DNA from: an uncultured Clostridium sp.
GTDB taxonomy: Bacteria; Bacillota; Clostridia; Clostridiales; Clostridiaceae
DNA: 60,924 nt
Assembly: GCA_903789665.1 (NCBI GenBank)
Contig: CAIFEX010000021.1
Location: forward strand, 1-60,924
Direction of reading: 5' to 3'
Positions 27,001 through 35,625 of the stretch are shown in pieces. The translations under genes were made by a program, and so were the position numbers. Position 1 is the first letter of the stretch; every line of letters begins with the position of its first letter. The notes under the pieces are model-generated. The model had not been told where the DNA came from. It was given only the letters and a program-made list of their open reading frames with translations, and made no database searches.

Positions 27001-27642
27001 ATGGATTTAAAGGAACTTTCTTCAGTTGTACAAACAGGTAGTCAGAAAAAATCCAAAGAACTTGTAAAAAAGGCCTTGGACGAAAAAATTGAACCAGTCA
27101 AAATATTAAACGATGGTATGATAGAGGCTATGTCAGAAGTTGGTGTTAAATTTAAAAACAATGAGATATACGTTCCGGAAATGCTTATGGCTGCAAAGGC
27201 AATGGCCGCAGGTATGAAGGTGTTGGAACCTATTCTTACCAAGACCGGAGTAAAACCTGTAGGTAAAGCTGTAATAGGAACTGTAAAAGGCGATTTACAT
27301 GATATTGGTAAAAATCTTGTGGCAATGATGATGAAGGGCACAGGCATTGAAATTACTGATTTAGGAGTTGATGCTGAACCAGCTAAATTTTTAAAAACGG
27401 CCGAAAAAATAGGAGCGGATATTGTATGTATGTCGGCATTGTTGACTACTACCATGCCTGCTATGGATGATACTATAAAGGAATTTGAAAAGGCAGGAGT
27501 GAGGGATAAGTATATATTTATGGTAGGTGGAGCACCCTTATCAGATGAATATGCAAAGAAGATAGGGGCAGATTACTATACTCCCGATGCAGGTAGTGCA
27601 GCTGAAGTTGCAAAGAGTGCGGTTCTTAAGAAGAGTAAATAA
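27001..27642 (+). CDS. mtaC: Methanol corrinoid protein MtaC
   Basis: The 213-residue corrinoid carrier has a cap domain (about 1-85) and B12-binding domain with GDLHDIGKN, His100 as lower axial ligand, and VGGAPLSDEYAKKIGADYYT. It accepts the methyl group of methanol from MtaB and donates it to a pterin methyltransferase. GGGGAGGAG precedes the ATG, and mtaB follows after 16 bases. The central 157 bases are nearly identical to the inverted paralogue at 24.0-24.2 kb. Confidence 0.95.
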   Translation: MDLKELSSVVQTGSQKKSKELVKKALDEKIEPVKILNDGMIEAMSEVGVKFKNNEIYVPEMLMAAKAMAAGMKVLEPILTKTGVKPVGKAVIGTVKGDLHDIGKNLVAMMMKGTGIEITDLGVDAEPAKFLKTAEKIGADIVCMSALLTTTMPAMDDTIKEFEKAGVRDKYIFMVGGAPLSDEYAKKIGADYYTPDAGSAAEVAKSAVLKKSK

Positions 27643-27658
27643 AAGGGGGATTGGCATA

Positions 27659-29038
27659 ATGGCAAATGTATATGACAAATTGGCATATGACAAACTGGAT
27701 GATTTTATATATGGCTCGTGTCCTAAACCTGTGAAAACTAAAAGCGGACTTGTAGTTGGAGGAGGGGAAATATATCCGGAGCTAAATTTTACGTTACCTG
27801 CAATGACAGTTGATTCTAATACTATCAAGGATGCTTATAAGATATATAAAGAGATAATGGATGGTGCGCTTAAAAGGGCAGTAGAGTTGCATGCTCCCGG
27901 AGTGGTATTGGAATATGAAACACTGCCAGAATTTACAATACATCCTGAATGGGGAATTGAAGTAAGTAAGATAATTGTTGATGCACTTAATGAATATAAT
28001 GCAAAATATGGACTCAAAGGAGCTTTGAGAGCTACACCTAATGATATAAGAGAGATGAACAGACCTCCTATAATGAGAGGAGGAGAGTACTGGGAGGAAA
28101 TGCAGCAGATATTTGAGGGCTTTGGTAAAGCAGGAGCAGACTTTTTAGCTATAGAGTCTACTGGAGGAAAAGAAATAGATGATGATGCTCTTGTAAACGC
28201 AGACATACAAAAAGTCATATTTGCACTGGGAGTTCTTGGATGCCGTGATATGAAATTCTTGTGGAAAAAGATGGTTGAAATGAGCAATGCAAATAATATT
28301 ATACCATCAGGAGATTCCGCCTGTGGATTTGCCAATACGGCAATGGTACTTGCAGAAAGAGGATTTATTCCTAAGGTATTTGCATCAGTAGTTAGAGTGA
28401 CTGCTGTTCCCAGAGCATTGGTGGCATTTGAAGAAGGTGCTGTAGGACCTAGCAAGGACTGTGCTTATGAAGGAGCATATCTGAAGGCAATAACTGGTTT
28501 TCCAATAGCAATGGAAGGTAAATCAGCAGCATGTGCACATTTCAGTCCTATAGGCAATGTAGCAGCTGCAGTAGCGGATCTTTGGAGTAATGAGTCCGTT
28601 CAGCAGGTTAAACTTCTTTCAGGAATGGCACCTGTAGTGTCCATGGAACAGCTTATATATGACTGCAGGCTTATGAATGAAGCAAAGAGGCAAGGTAAAG
28701 GTACTGAATTAAGAGATTTATTGGCAGATTCCGATTCAAGGCTTGATCCTCAGGCATATGTACTTAGACCTGATGTGGTATTTGACATAAGCAGGGGAAT
28801 TTTAAAAGGTAAGACTCCGTTTGAAAGAACTAAATTGGCAGCACAATTGACAGTGGAGAAACTTAAGAAGGCGATTGCCAATAAGGAAGTTAAAGTTGAA
28901 AAGAGAGAATTGAGATGGATTGATATTATGGAGAACCAGATTGAGGATGTACCGGATGATGAACTTGAATTCTATGATCAGATTAAAGATGATCTTGATT
29001 TTGACAAATTCCTTCCAAAGGAATATGGATTGGATTAA
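27659..29038 (+). CDS. mtaB: Methanol:corrinoid methyltransferase MtaB
   Basis: The 459-residue zinc TIM-barrel enzyme demethylates methanol onto Co(I) of MtaC. Recognised segments include ELNFTLPAMTVDSNTIKDAY, GVVLEYETLPEFTIHPEWGI and AGADFLAIESTGGKEIDDDA. Glu166, Cys222 (GDSACGF) and Cys268 (KDCAYEG) fall where the Methanosarcina barkeri enzyme has its zinc ligands Glu164, Cys220 and Cys269. The start at 27659 follows AAAGGGGGA; the longer frame into mtaC is rejected. A strong two-way terminator follows. Confidence 0.95.
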   Translation: MANVYDKLAYDKLDDFIYGSCPKPVKTKSGLVVGGGEIYPELNFTLPAMTVDSNTIKDAYKIYKEIMDGALKRAVELHAPGVVLEYETLPEFTIHPEWGIEVSKIIVDALNEYNAKYGLKGALRATPNDIREMNRPPIMRGGEYWEEMQQIFEGFGKAGADFLAIESTGGKEIDDDALVNADIQKVIFALGVLGCRDMKFLWKKMVEMSNANNIIPSGDSACGFANTAMVLAERGFIPKVFASVVRVTAVPRALVAFEEGAVGPSKDCAYEGAYLKAITGFPIAMEGKSAACAHFSPIGNVAAAVADLWSNESVQQVKLLSGMAPVVSMEQLIYDCRLMNEAKRQGKGTELRDLLADSDSRLDPQAYVLRPDVVFDISRGILKGKTPFERTKLAAQLTVEKLKKAIANKEVKVEKRELRWIDIMENQIEDVPDDELEFYDQIKDDLDFDKFLPKEYGLD

Positions 29039-29051
29039 TAAACGTTTAATA

Positions 29052-29086
29052 AGGCACTGGAAATTAACATCAAATTTCCAGTGCCT
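29052..29086. terminator. Bidirectional terminator
   Basis: AGGCACTGGAAATT and its exact complement form a 14-bp stem between convergent mtaB and the AraC regulator. Confidence 0.85.
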
Positions 29087-29089
29087 AAC

Positions 29090-30340
29090 TTAACTTACAA
29101 AAGTCAAGTTTCCCTTCTGCCGGTATTGTTTGGGAGTCATGCCGGTAAAATTTTTGAATACCTTTGAAAAATAACTTTGATCTTCAAAACCGACTTCAAG
29201 GGCAATATTTAATATAGAATAGTCTGTATTCCTCAAAAGAAACATACTTTGTTCAATTCTGATTTTATTGAGATAACTTGAGAAATTCATTCCAATTTCC
29301 TTTTTAAAAATACTTGAGAAATAAGAAGAATTAAGATGTACCATATTGGCTACCGTATCAAGGGTTATGTTGTTTTTATAATTTTTATTTATATAAGCTA
29401 TGCATTTTTTTATTAGAGCAGGATTCTTTGATTTATTTATTTTAAAAACGTTTTCTGTAAAGGCATCAAGTATATTTATTAAAAGAAATGAAATGTCTTC
29501 TACTTTTTTAATTTTATTTAATTTAATTAAAAAATCACTGCTTAAACTAAAAACTTTGTTGAAATCAGCACCACCTTCTATAGATGCTCTAGAAAGAAGT
29601 GTACATAGTTCCAAAGTACGGGTTTTGATTATCCGAATATCATTTCCTGAATAGAACAATATGTGGGCTAACAGATCATTTAAAATATTTCTGGCTCCTA
29701 TTATGTCACCATTTTTGACTTTGATAAGAAGTTCATTTTCAATTTTATAAGTACGCAGCATATCATTATTAGTACTTTTTAAATCCTGTAAGCTTTCACC
29801 TATTTTAGATTGCTGGTGTGATCTTTTATTTTTTTCATAAAGCTCGTATTTTTCTTCCCCCATAAGGCTGCATGCTACTATGAATAATAATTTACTCAGA
29901 TGTCGTACCTTTGAAGGTTGTACTACCTGGATGTCACTTAATTTAGTTTCTATCAGTCCCTTCAACTGTATATCCAAATCAAATTTTTGGATAATATCAT
30001 TTACCATGAATTCATCCGGAAAGTTCATAAGTATGGGACCGGCAAGTACAGAACCTTTGAACACATTTTTTTTTATTATTGGAACAGTATAATGTATAAG
30101 CCCTGCAGGACAGGAAAATATATAAGATTCACCTAATTTTTCCGATTGCTTTGCAGCATATAGGTGAGTTTGAGAGCAGGGACATAAATCATTAGTACAT
30201 TCCTTGAAAAATCTACAAAAGCTTGAGGGCTTACCTATTCTCATGAATTCGTTTCCTATTTCATTTATCACTGAAAGCGAAATATTAGTGCAATAAGAAT
30301 AGGTTGACAGGGTATCTTTAAGTATTTTTATAAAATCCAT
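29090..30340 (-). CDS. PocR-domain AraC-family regulator, probable methanol activator
   Basis: The 416-residue protein starts at ATG 30340 with TAGGTG upstream. The N-terminal about 160 residues carry a PocR-type sensory domain with the Cys set C-x7-C-x3-C-x1-C (FCRFFKECTNDLCPCSQTH) and YIFSCPAGLIHYTVPI. A helical linker of about 140 residues follows. The C-terminal AraC helix-turn-helix pair has NITLDTVANMVHLNSSYFSS and ILNIALEVGFEDQSYFSKVF. PocR itself senses 1,2-propanediol. Here a C1 alcohol such as methanol is the likely inducer because mtaB lies next to it; that is inferred. Confidence 0.88.
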   Translation of the reverse strand: MDFIKILKDTLSTYSYCTNISLSVINEIGNEFMRIGKPSSFCRFFKECTNDLCPCSQTHLYAAKQSEKLGESYIFSCPAGLIHYTVPIIKKNVFKGSVLAGPILMNFPDEFMVNDIIQKFDLDIQLKGLIETKLSDIQVVQPSKVRHLSKLLFIVACSLMGEEKYELYEKNKRSHQQSKIGESLQDLKSTNNDMLRTYKIENELLIKVKNGDIIGARNILNDLLAHILFYSGNDIRIIKTRTLELCTLLSRASIEGGADFNKVFSLSSDFLIKLNKIKKVEDISFLLINILDAFTENVFKINKSKNPALIKKCIAYINKNYKNNITLDTVANMVHLNSSYFSSIFKKEIGMNFSSYLNKIRIEQSMFLLRNTDYSILNIALEVGFEDQSYFSKVFKNFTGMTPKQYRQKGNLTFVS

Positions 30341-30362
30341 ATATAACACCTACGCTTCCATC

Positions 30363-30382
30363 TATGTTAATATGTTAACATA
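30363..30382. promoter_or_regulatory. Tandem/palindromic site before the PocR-type regulator
   Basis: TATGTTAA at 30363-30370 is followed directly by the perfect palindrome TATGTTAACATA at 30371-30382, 23 bases upstream of the regulator's start codon. Autoregulation is possible. Confidence 0.35.
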
Positions 30383-30463
30383 ATTTTTGGCTTTAATAAA
30401 GACCGGCGTTCGCAAAATTTTCTATGGCAAGCCCAACTATTATTTTTTTCGCGGCAGCATACC

Positions 30464-31670
30464 TATGGGAGCATTTTATTTGCAGGAGGAGTGATCCCAA
30501 AACTTCAAGATTGGATTCAACTGGCTGTATTTTTAATAAGCTATGTTGTAGTTGGCGGAAATGTTGTTTTGCGGGCAGTGAAGGAAATATCTAGAGGTCA
30601 GGTATTTACTGAGCATTTTCTCATGAGTGTTGCTACGATTGGTGCTTTTTGCGTTGGACAATATCCTGAAGGTGTGGCCGTGATGCTGTTTTATATGCTA
30701 GGTGAATTGCTTGAAGACATGGCCGTGGATCATTCTCAAAGATCAATCAATACATTGATGAATATAAAGCCCGATTATGCAAATCTTAAGATTGGCGATA
30801 AATTGGAAAAAGTATCGCCTGAAGAAATAAACGTGGGGGATATAATTATTGTGAAACCAGGAGAAAAAATCCCTCTTGACGGTAAGATTGTAAAGGGAAC
30901 TTCAATGGTCAATACATCTGCACTGACAGGTGAATCAGTTCCGCGTGAATTGGGACCTGGTAAGGATGCCTTAAGTGGATTTATCAATGGAAATGGTGTC
31001 CTGACAATTAAAGTAACAAAAAAATATGGAGAATCCACCGTATCCAAAATTTTGGATCTGGTTCAAAATGCCGGCAGCAAAAAAGCTCCTACTGAAAAAT
31101 TTATAACAAAATTTGCACGTTATTATACTCCAATTGTTGTATTTGGTGCTTTAGCACTTGCGGTAATACCACCTTTGGTTATTGCAGGGGCAACTTTTTC
31201 TGACTATGTTTACAGGGCTTTGATATTTTTAGTTGTGTCCTGTCCATGTGCGCTTATAATTTCAATACCGCTGGGATTCATAAGCGGCATGGGAGAAGCT
31301 TCAAAAAGAGGAATACTTGTAAAAGACGGTAATTATCTTGAGGCATTGAACAGCGTTGAAACAGTTGTTTTTGACAAGACAGGTACATTAACTAAAAGTG
31401 TATTCAGAGTTACAAAAATAAATCCGCAAAATAATTATTCGGGTGAAGAGTTAATAGAAAGTGCGGCATATGCGGAGAGCTATTCAAACCATCCTATTGC
31501 AATTTCAATTATGGACGCTTACAGTGGGAAGATCGACAAAAGCAAAATTGAAAATTATAGTGAGATTGCAGGATATGGCATCAATGTGGGAAGCCGTGTT
31601 CGGAGATATGGGAGTTGCACTGATTGCAATCTTTAATTCAATAAGGGCACTGGATGCAAAAAACTTGTGA
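30464..31670 (+). pseudogene. Heavy-metal P-type ATPase (CadA/ZntA-like), truncated and internally deleted
   Basis: The frame reads ILFAGGVIPKLQDWIQLAVF and includes GQVFTEHFLMSVATIGAFCV, the actuator motif TSALTGESVP, the metal-site SCPCAL and the phosphorylation motif VFDKTGTLT. Upstream metal-binding and first membrane regions are missing. After HPIAISIMDAY and a short remainder, the reading jumps in another frame to MWEAVFGDMGVALIAIFNSI, the final membrane helix. The nucleotide-binding half and hinge are deleted. Export of Zn, Cd or Pb was the likely former role; the product cannot be functional. Confidence 0.85.
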
Positions 31671-31765
31671 AAATAAAATTTTACACATTATATTTCAGTG
31701 AAATTATGGTAATATTTAATTGTAAAGAAAGATTAAAATTGCCTATGCTGGGAATTGGGGATGGG

Positions 31766-32320
31766 GTGAAATTGAAAAAACATATTAATAATTTTATTTT
31801 AGTGCTTTTTTGTTTAGTGCTTGTTGTTGGTGTTGGGTGCAGTAATTCAAAATTAACTGATGCTAAAAATATTGAAACTGGAGAGAGAATGGCAATCGAT
31901 GAAACAATATCGAATTATATTGTCGTTTATTATTCTCATATATTGACTAATGCTGACAGGGTTTTTGAAGCACATAAGCTATATGCAATCGAACAGAAAG
32001 ATAAATTGATAAATGTTTATATTTATACACTATTTGAAGGATATGCATTTTTTGATGGAAAATTTGGAGCTTCATGCGGCGGAACGAATCCGGCCCTTCT
32101 TGTATTGAAAAAGGATAAGGATAAATTTATTGTTACCCAATTTGTACAACCTAAGGACGGGACAGAATATAGTTCGTCTATTAAGAAAATGTTTCCTCAT
32201 AAATATACAGATAAAGTCATGAGAGATGAGGGGCGCGATTTGGGATTGGAGTCACAGATAAGATCAAATGCCGAAAAATGGTTGAAAGCACAGGGGAGAG
32301 ATGAAGTGCTTTCAAAATGA
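31766..32320 (+). CDS. Putative lipoprotein of unknown function
   Basis: About 184 residues, starting at GTG 31766 or TTG 31772, each with a G-rich site nearby. The N-terminus KKHINNFILVLFCLVLVVGV ends in a GCSN lipobox, so lipid attachment at that Cys is likely. The rest is a small mixed domain with SNYIVVYYSHILTNADRVFE, IYTLFEGYAFFDGKFGASCG and FVQPKDGTEYSSSIKKMFP. I do not name a family. The stop overlaps the end of the convergent MATE gene by 9 bases. Confidence 0.65.
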   Translation: MKLKKHINNFILVLFCLVLVVGVGCSNSKLTDAKNIETGERMAIDETISNYIVVYYSHILTNADRVFEAHKLYAIEQKDKLINVYIYTLFEGYAFFDGKFGASCGGTNPALLVLKKDKDKFIVTQFVQPKDGTEYSSSIKKMFPHKYTDKVMRDEGRDLGLESQIRSNAEKWLKAQGRDEVLSK

Positions 32321-33691
32321 ATCATCTTCAAAGTTGACAATTTCAGCTTCCTCTTTGCTGTTTATGCGTTTCATCTCAATGGAGATAAAAACTCCTGTTA
32401 CAAGAGCGGATAGAACATCAGCTATGGGCGGGGTTCTCCATATACCCTCAATGCCCCAAAATCGCGGCAGTATCAACAGAAGAGGGATCAGCAGCAGCAA
32501 TTGTCTGGATAGTCCTAAAATTGTAGATTGGATTGGCTTGTTGACTGCCTGAAAGTATTGTGAACATATAATCTGGAAGCCGGCTACGGGAAACATTAAA
32601 AAAAAGACTGACATTGCATGTGCAGTGAGCCGGATTAGTTCTGTATTATTGTTGTTGAACATACTGGCGATCTGAATGGGCCACAAATGTACCACTGCAG
32701 TGCTGAATGTTGCTATTATAGTACCGACGATTACCGCTTTTTTCAAGGTTTCTTTTACCCTGTTGAATTGCTTGGCACCATGGTTGAAACCTATTATGGG
32801 CTGGGCACCTTGGCTGACACCTAGAATAGGCATAAACATTAAGGTAGCTATGCTTCCGACGATGCCAACGGCCGACAGTGCCATATTACCACCGTAAGAT
32901 GCCAGTGATTTGTTTAATATAAGGTTTTGCAAACTGTTGGCCAGCTGCATTGAAAATGGAGCGAATCCAATGGATACGATGCTGGTGACTAAATTTTTTT
33001 GTAACCTGAGATTTTTTAACCGTATTTTGAGCAGACTAGGTCCCCAGAGAAAATAACTAAGAACCCAAATAGATGAAAATATTTGACCGCAGATGGTTGC
33101 CAATGCGGATCCCTTGATTCCAATGTGTAATCTCATTACAAAAACGTAATTTAAAACTATATTTATTATAGTTCCAGCTACCTGAGTATACATGGACATT
33201 CTGGGATTGCCTTCCGCTCTGATAAAATTGACCATACCCATACTTATAGAGCCAAATGCCGATGCCAGCATTATGATATGTGTAAAATCTTTGGCATAGG
33301 GCAGGACTTTGGCACTTGCTCCAAAAAAAGTCAAAATGGAATCACTGAAGGAAAAATAGATGATGCTTATACATATTGGCAGCAGGATCAGCAGCAATAT
33401 AGCATTTCCTGCAATTTTTTCAGCTTCTTCAGACTTTTTCTCTCCCAGACGTATGGATATAAGCGACGTGGCACCAACACCGATCAATACGGATACCGCC
33501 ATAAGAATAAGCATAATCGGGAAGGCTACTGTTATTGCTGCGATGGCAATTGAGCCGACTCCACGGCCTACAAATACACGGTCGATAATATTATATATAG
33601 AGTTCACCAGCATGGCTATAACGGCAGGCCAGGAAAATTTCCACAATAGACTGCCGATTTTTCCGTTTTTGAGTTCAACTGTACTATTCAT
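32312..33691 (-). CDS. MATE-family multidrug efflux transporter
   Basis: The 459-residue protein has about twelve membrane segments in two similar halves, with WPAVIAMLVNSIYNIIDRVF at the start, GMVNFIRAEGNPRMSMYTQV in the middle and GFNHGAKQFNRVKETLKKA in the second half. This is the NorM/DinF/MepA type that exports cationic drugs using Na+ or H+. The ATG at 33691 has AGAAGGTG upstream. The MarR-type gene ends 8 bases before it, so the pair is an operon. Confidence 0.9.
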   Translation of the reverse strand: MNSTVELKNGKIGSLLWKFSWPAVIAMLVNSIYNIIDRVFVGRGVGSIAIAAITVAFPIMLILMAVSVLIGVGATSLISIRLGEKKSEEAEKIAGNAILLLILLPICISIIYFSFSDSILTFFGASAKVLPYAKDFTHIIMLASAFGSISMGMVNFIRAEGNPRMSMYTQVAGTIINIVLNYVFVMRLHIGIKGSALATICGQIFSSIWVLSYFLWGPSLLKIRLKNLRLQKNLVTSIVSIGFAPFSMQLANSLQNLILNKSLASYGGNMALSAVGIVGSIATLMFMPILGVSQGAQPIIGFNHGAKQFNRVKETLKKAVIVGTIIATFSTAVVHLWPIQIASMFNNNNTELIRLTAHAMSVFFLMFPVAGFQIICSQYFQAVNKPIQSTILGLSRQLLLLIPLLLILPRFWGIEGIWRTPPIADVLSALVTGVFISIEMKRINSKEEAEIVNFEDDSF

Positions 33692-33699
33692 TTTGTAAT

Positions 33700-34152
33700 T
33701 CACCTTCTTAATTTTTGCATGAATTTGACAGCATATTTAAGGCTATCAACAAACTTCGACAAATCTTCAGGATCTGTATTACTTAAGATTTTCCCCATGC
33801 ACTGAACAGAGATTTTCATTATATCTTCTATTTCTAATTTTCCGGCGTCTGTAAGAGATATAAGGGATTTTCGTCTGTCATTTGTGTCATTATGCCGAAC
33901 AACTAGATCAAGCTTTTCCAATTGATCAATCAGAGTCGTTAAACTGCCTTTTTTCATATTGAGCATTTTGGCAATTTGGGTTGCAGTGAGGGAATGATTC
34001 TGGTAGAGAAAACCTATAATCATGATGTGATTTTTTTTAATTCCAGGGTATTGACGGCTTTCTTTTGGAAATTGGCGGAGAAATCTTTCATGGAACAAAC
34101 CCATGGTTTTAAATAACAAGTCGTATAACTCCTGAAGCTGTTCATATGTCAT
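33700..34152 (-). CDS. MarR-family repressor
   Basis: The 150-residue protein starts at ATG 34152 with AAAGGTG upstream. It has a winged helix: LTATQIAKMLNMKKGSLTTL is the recognition helix region, and the wing is VRHNDTNDRRKSLISLTDAG. It precedes a MATE efflux gene, and two related palindromes in its promoter are probable operators. The likely role is repression of the efflux operon, released by a drug ligand. Confidence 0.92.
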   Translation of the reverse strand: MTYEQLQELYDLLFKTMGLFHERFLRQFPKESRQYPGIKKNHIMIIGFLYQNHSLTATQIAKMLNMKKGSLTTLIDQLEKLDLVVRHNDTNDRRKSLISLTDAGKLEIEDIMKISVQCMGKILSNTDPEDLSKFVDSLKYAVKFMQKLRR

Positions 34153-34178
34153 GTATATCACCTTTCAAATAGTTATTA

Positions 34179-34207
34179 GTTAGAATTCTAACTTTAAGAA
34201 TTCTAAC
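34179..34207. promoter_or_regulatory. Two tandem MarR operators
   Basis: GTTAGAATTCTAAC (34179-34192) is a perfect 14-bp palindrome. TTAAGAATTCTAAC (34194-34207) repeats it with one extra base. Their location in the promoter of the MarR/MATE operon supports autoregulation. Confidence 0.7.
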
Positions 34208-34316
34208 CTAGTATATAACTTTGTTTTGCGATTGTCAAGTTGAGAGATTGACTATGGTAATGATTCGCTATAAGGTGTATAGTTTTATTGAGAAATATCT
34301 GAAAGAAGGTTTAATT

Positions 34317-34943
34317 ATGAAAGTTATAGCGATTAATGGAAGCCCGCGGAAAGACGGGAATACAAGTCAAGCCTTGAAGGTAATGGCAGATGAATTAAAA
34401 AAACATGGTATAGATGTTGAAACTATTCAAATTGGACATTTGAATATTCATGGGTGTACAGGATGTGGATACTGTTCTTCCTCTAAAAAAAACAGATGTG
34501 TTTTTAAAGATGACATTGTCAATGAAACAGCAGAAAAAATGAGGGAGTCAGATGGGTTTATTCTGGCGTCACCCACTTATTATGCTGGGATCGCCGGAAA
34601 TATGAAGTGTTTTTTAGACAGGGCATTCTTGACAAGTTCAAATTATTTCAGATTTAAAGTGGCAACTTCCATTTCGGTTGTCAGACGTGCAGGAGGCGTA
34701 GATGTAGTTCACCAGTTGAATAATTATCTGAATCTGGCAGAGACGATTTTGCCGCCATCCCAATATTGGACTTCTGCCTATGGTATGGATAAAGGTGAGG
34801 TTATGAAAGACAGCGAGGGAGTACAGACGCTTCGTAAAAATGCGAGGGCTATGGCCTGGCTGCTTGAAGTAGTTAACTTTGGAAAGGAAAAGTTTCCTTT
34901 ACCCGCCGATGAAGGTCATATCATGACAAATTTTATTAAGTAG
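34317..34943 (+). CDS. NADPH-dependent FMN reductase / flavodoxin-fold protein
   Basis: The 208-residue protein starts at ATG 34317 with AAGAAGG upstream. It shows the flavin-binding loop INGSPRKDGNTSQALKVM, a Cys cluster CTGCGYCSSSKKNRC (possible iron-sulfur or disulfide site), and SPTYYAGIAGNMKCFLDRAF. Homologues are annotated as flavodoxin-family or iron-sulfur flavoprotein oxidoreductases. It lies divergent from the MarR gene, so the tandem operators could also control it; that is inferred. Confidence 0.82.
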   Translation: MKVIAINGSPRKDGNTSQALKVMADELKKHGIDVETIQIGHLNIHGCTGCGYCSSSKKNRCVFKDDIVNETAEKMRESDGFILASPTYYAGIAGNMKCFLDRAFLTSSNYFRFKVATSISVVRRAGGVDVVHQLNNYLNLAETILPPSQYWTSAYGMDKGEVMKDSEGVQTLRKNARAMAWLLEVVNFGKEKFPLPADEGHIMTNFIK

Positions 34944-35041
34944 GGCTGCCTGTAATATTTTGAAGAAAAATTTTTCTGCCTTATAAGTGATATAATTTAT
35001 CTGTATTGATCTTAAAAATATTAGGGGTGTCGTGATGTTAT

Positions 35042-35617
35042 ATGAAAAATAATAAATTATATGAAACTAGATTGAGTAAATTCATTTCACTTATACTGAG
35101 GCATAAACCGCAGGTAATAGGCAAGAGAATAGATAAAAATGGATATATGCCTGTAGAAGATCTTTTGGACGGGATAAATGCACATGGATATAAAATAAAC
35201 ATGGCTTTATTAGAAAAAATAGTAGCAGAAGATGAAAAACAAAGATATTCCTTTGATAAAGACAAGGTTAAGATAAGGGCAAATCAGGGGCATTCAATAA
35301 AAGTAGATCTCGGATTAAAGGTAATTGAGCCGCCTGATTTATTATATCACGGTACAGGTAAGAAATACCTTTCAAGTATATTGTCCATAGGGTTAGTTAA
35401 AAGAACGAGACAATATGTACATTTGTCAAAAGATTATCCTACGGCTGTAAAGGTTGGGGAAAGACACGGATCTCCAGTTGTTTTAATTATAGCTTCAGGA
35501 CGGATGCAGAAAGATGGATTTAAATTTTATCTGTCTAAAAATGGTATCTGGCTTACAGACAATGTACCGGTTAAATACATTGAACTGTCTGAAAAAAGCA
35601 AGAGGGGAGAAATATAG
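35042..35617 (+). CDS. kptA: RNA 2'-phosphotransferase (Tpt1/KptA)
   Basis: The 191-residue protein has the KptA N-terminal winged-helix region ([32 protein letters not shown]) and the ADP-ribosyltransferase-like domain with [28 protein letters not shown] and [20 protein letters not shown]. The conserved Arg/His tetrad residues appear to be present. The enzyme moves a 2'-phosphate from RNA to NAD+. Most bacteria lack the RNA-splicing pathway that would produce that substrate. It is paired 8 bases before the next gene. Confidence 0.93.
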   Translation: MKNNKLYETRLSKFISLILRHKPQVIGKRIDKNGYMPVEDLLDGINAHGYKINMALLEKIVAEDEKQRYSFDKDKVKIRANQGHSIKVDLGLKVIEPPDLLYHGTGKKYLSSILSIGLVKRTRQYVHLSKDYPTAVKVGERHGSPVVLIIASGRMQKDGFKFYLSKNGIWLTDNVPVKYIELSEKSKRGEI

Positions 35618-35625
35618 AAAAAGGT

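Noticed and set aside
27042-27455. Minus-strand 137-residue frame in mtaC and its twin at 23966-24241
   Set aside because: They are antisense shadows; their similarity to one another only reflects the inverted DNA repeat between the corrinoid genes.
34221-34316. Upstream extension of the flavoprotein gene
   Set aside because: The ATG at 34317 has a good ribosome site and begins the canonical flavodoxin-fold strand; the extension would run into the operator region.
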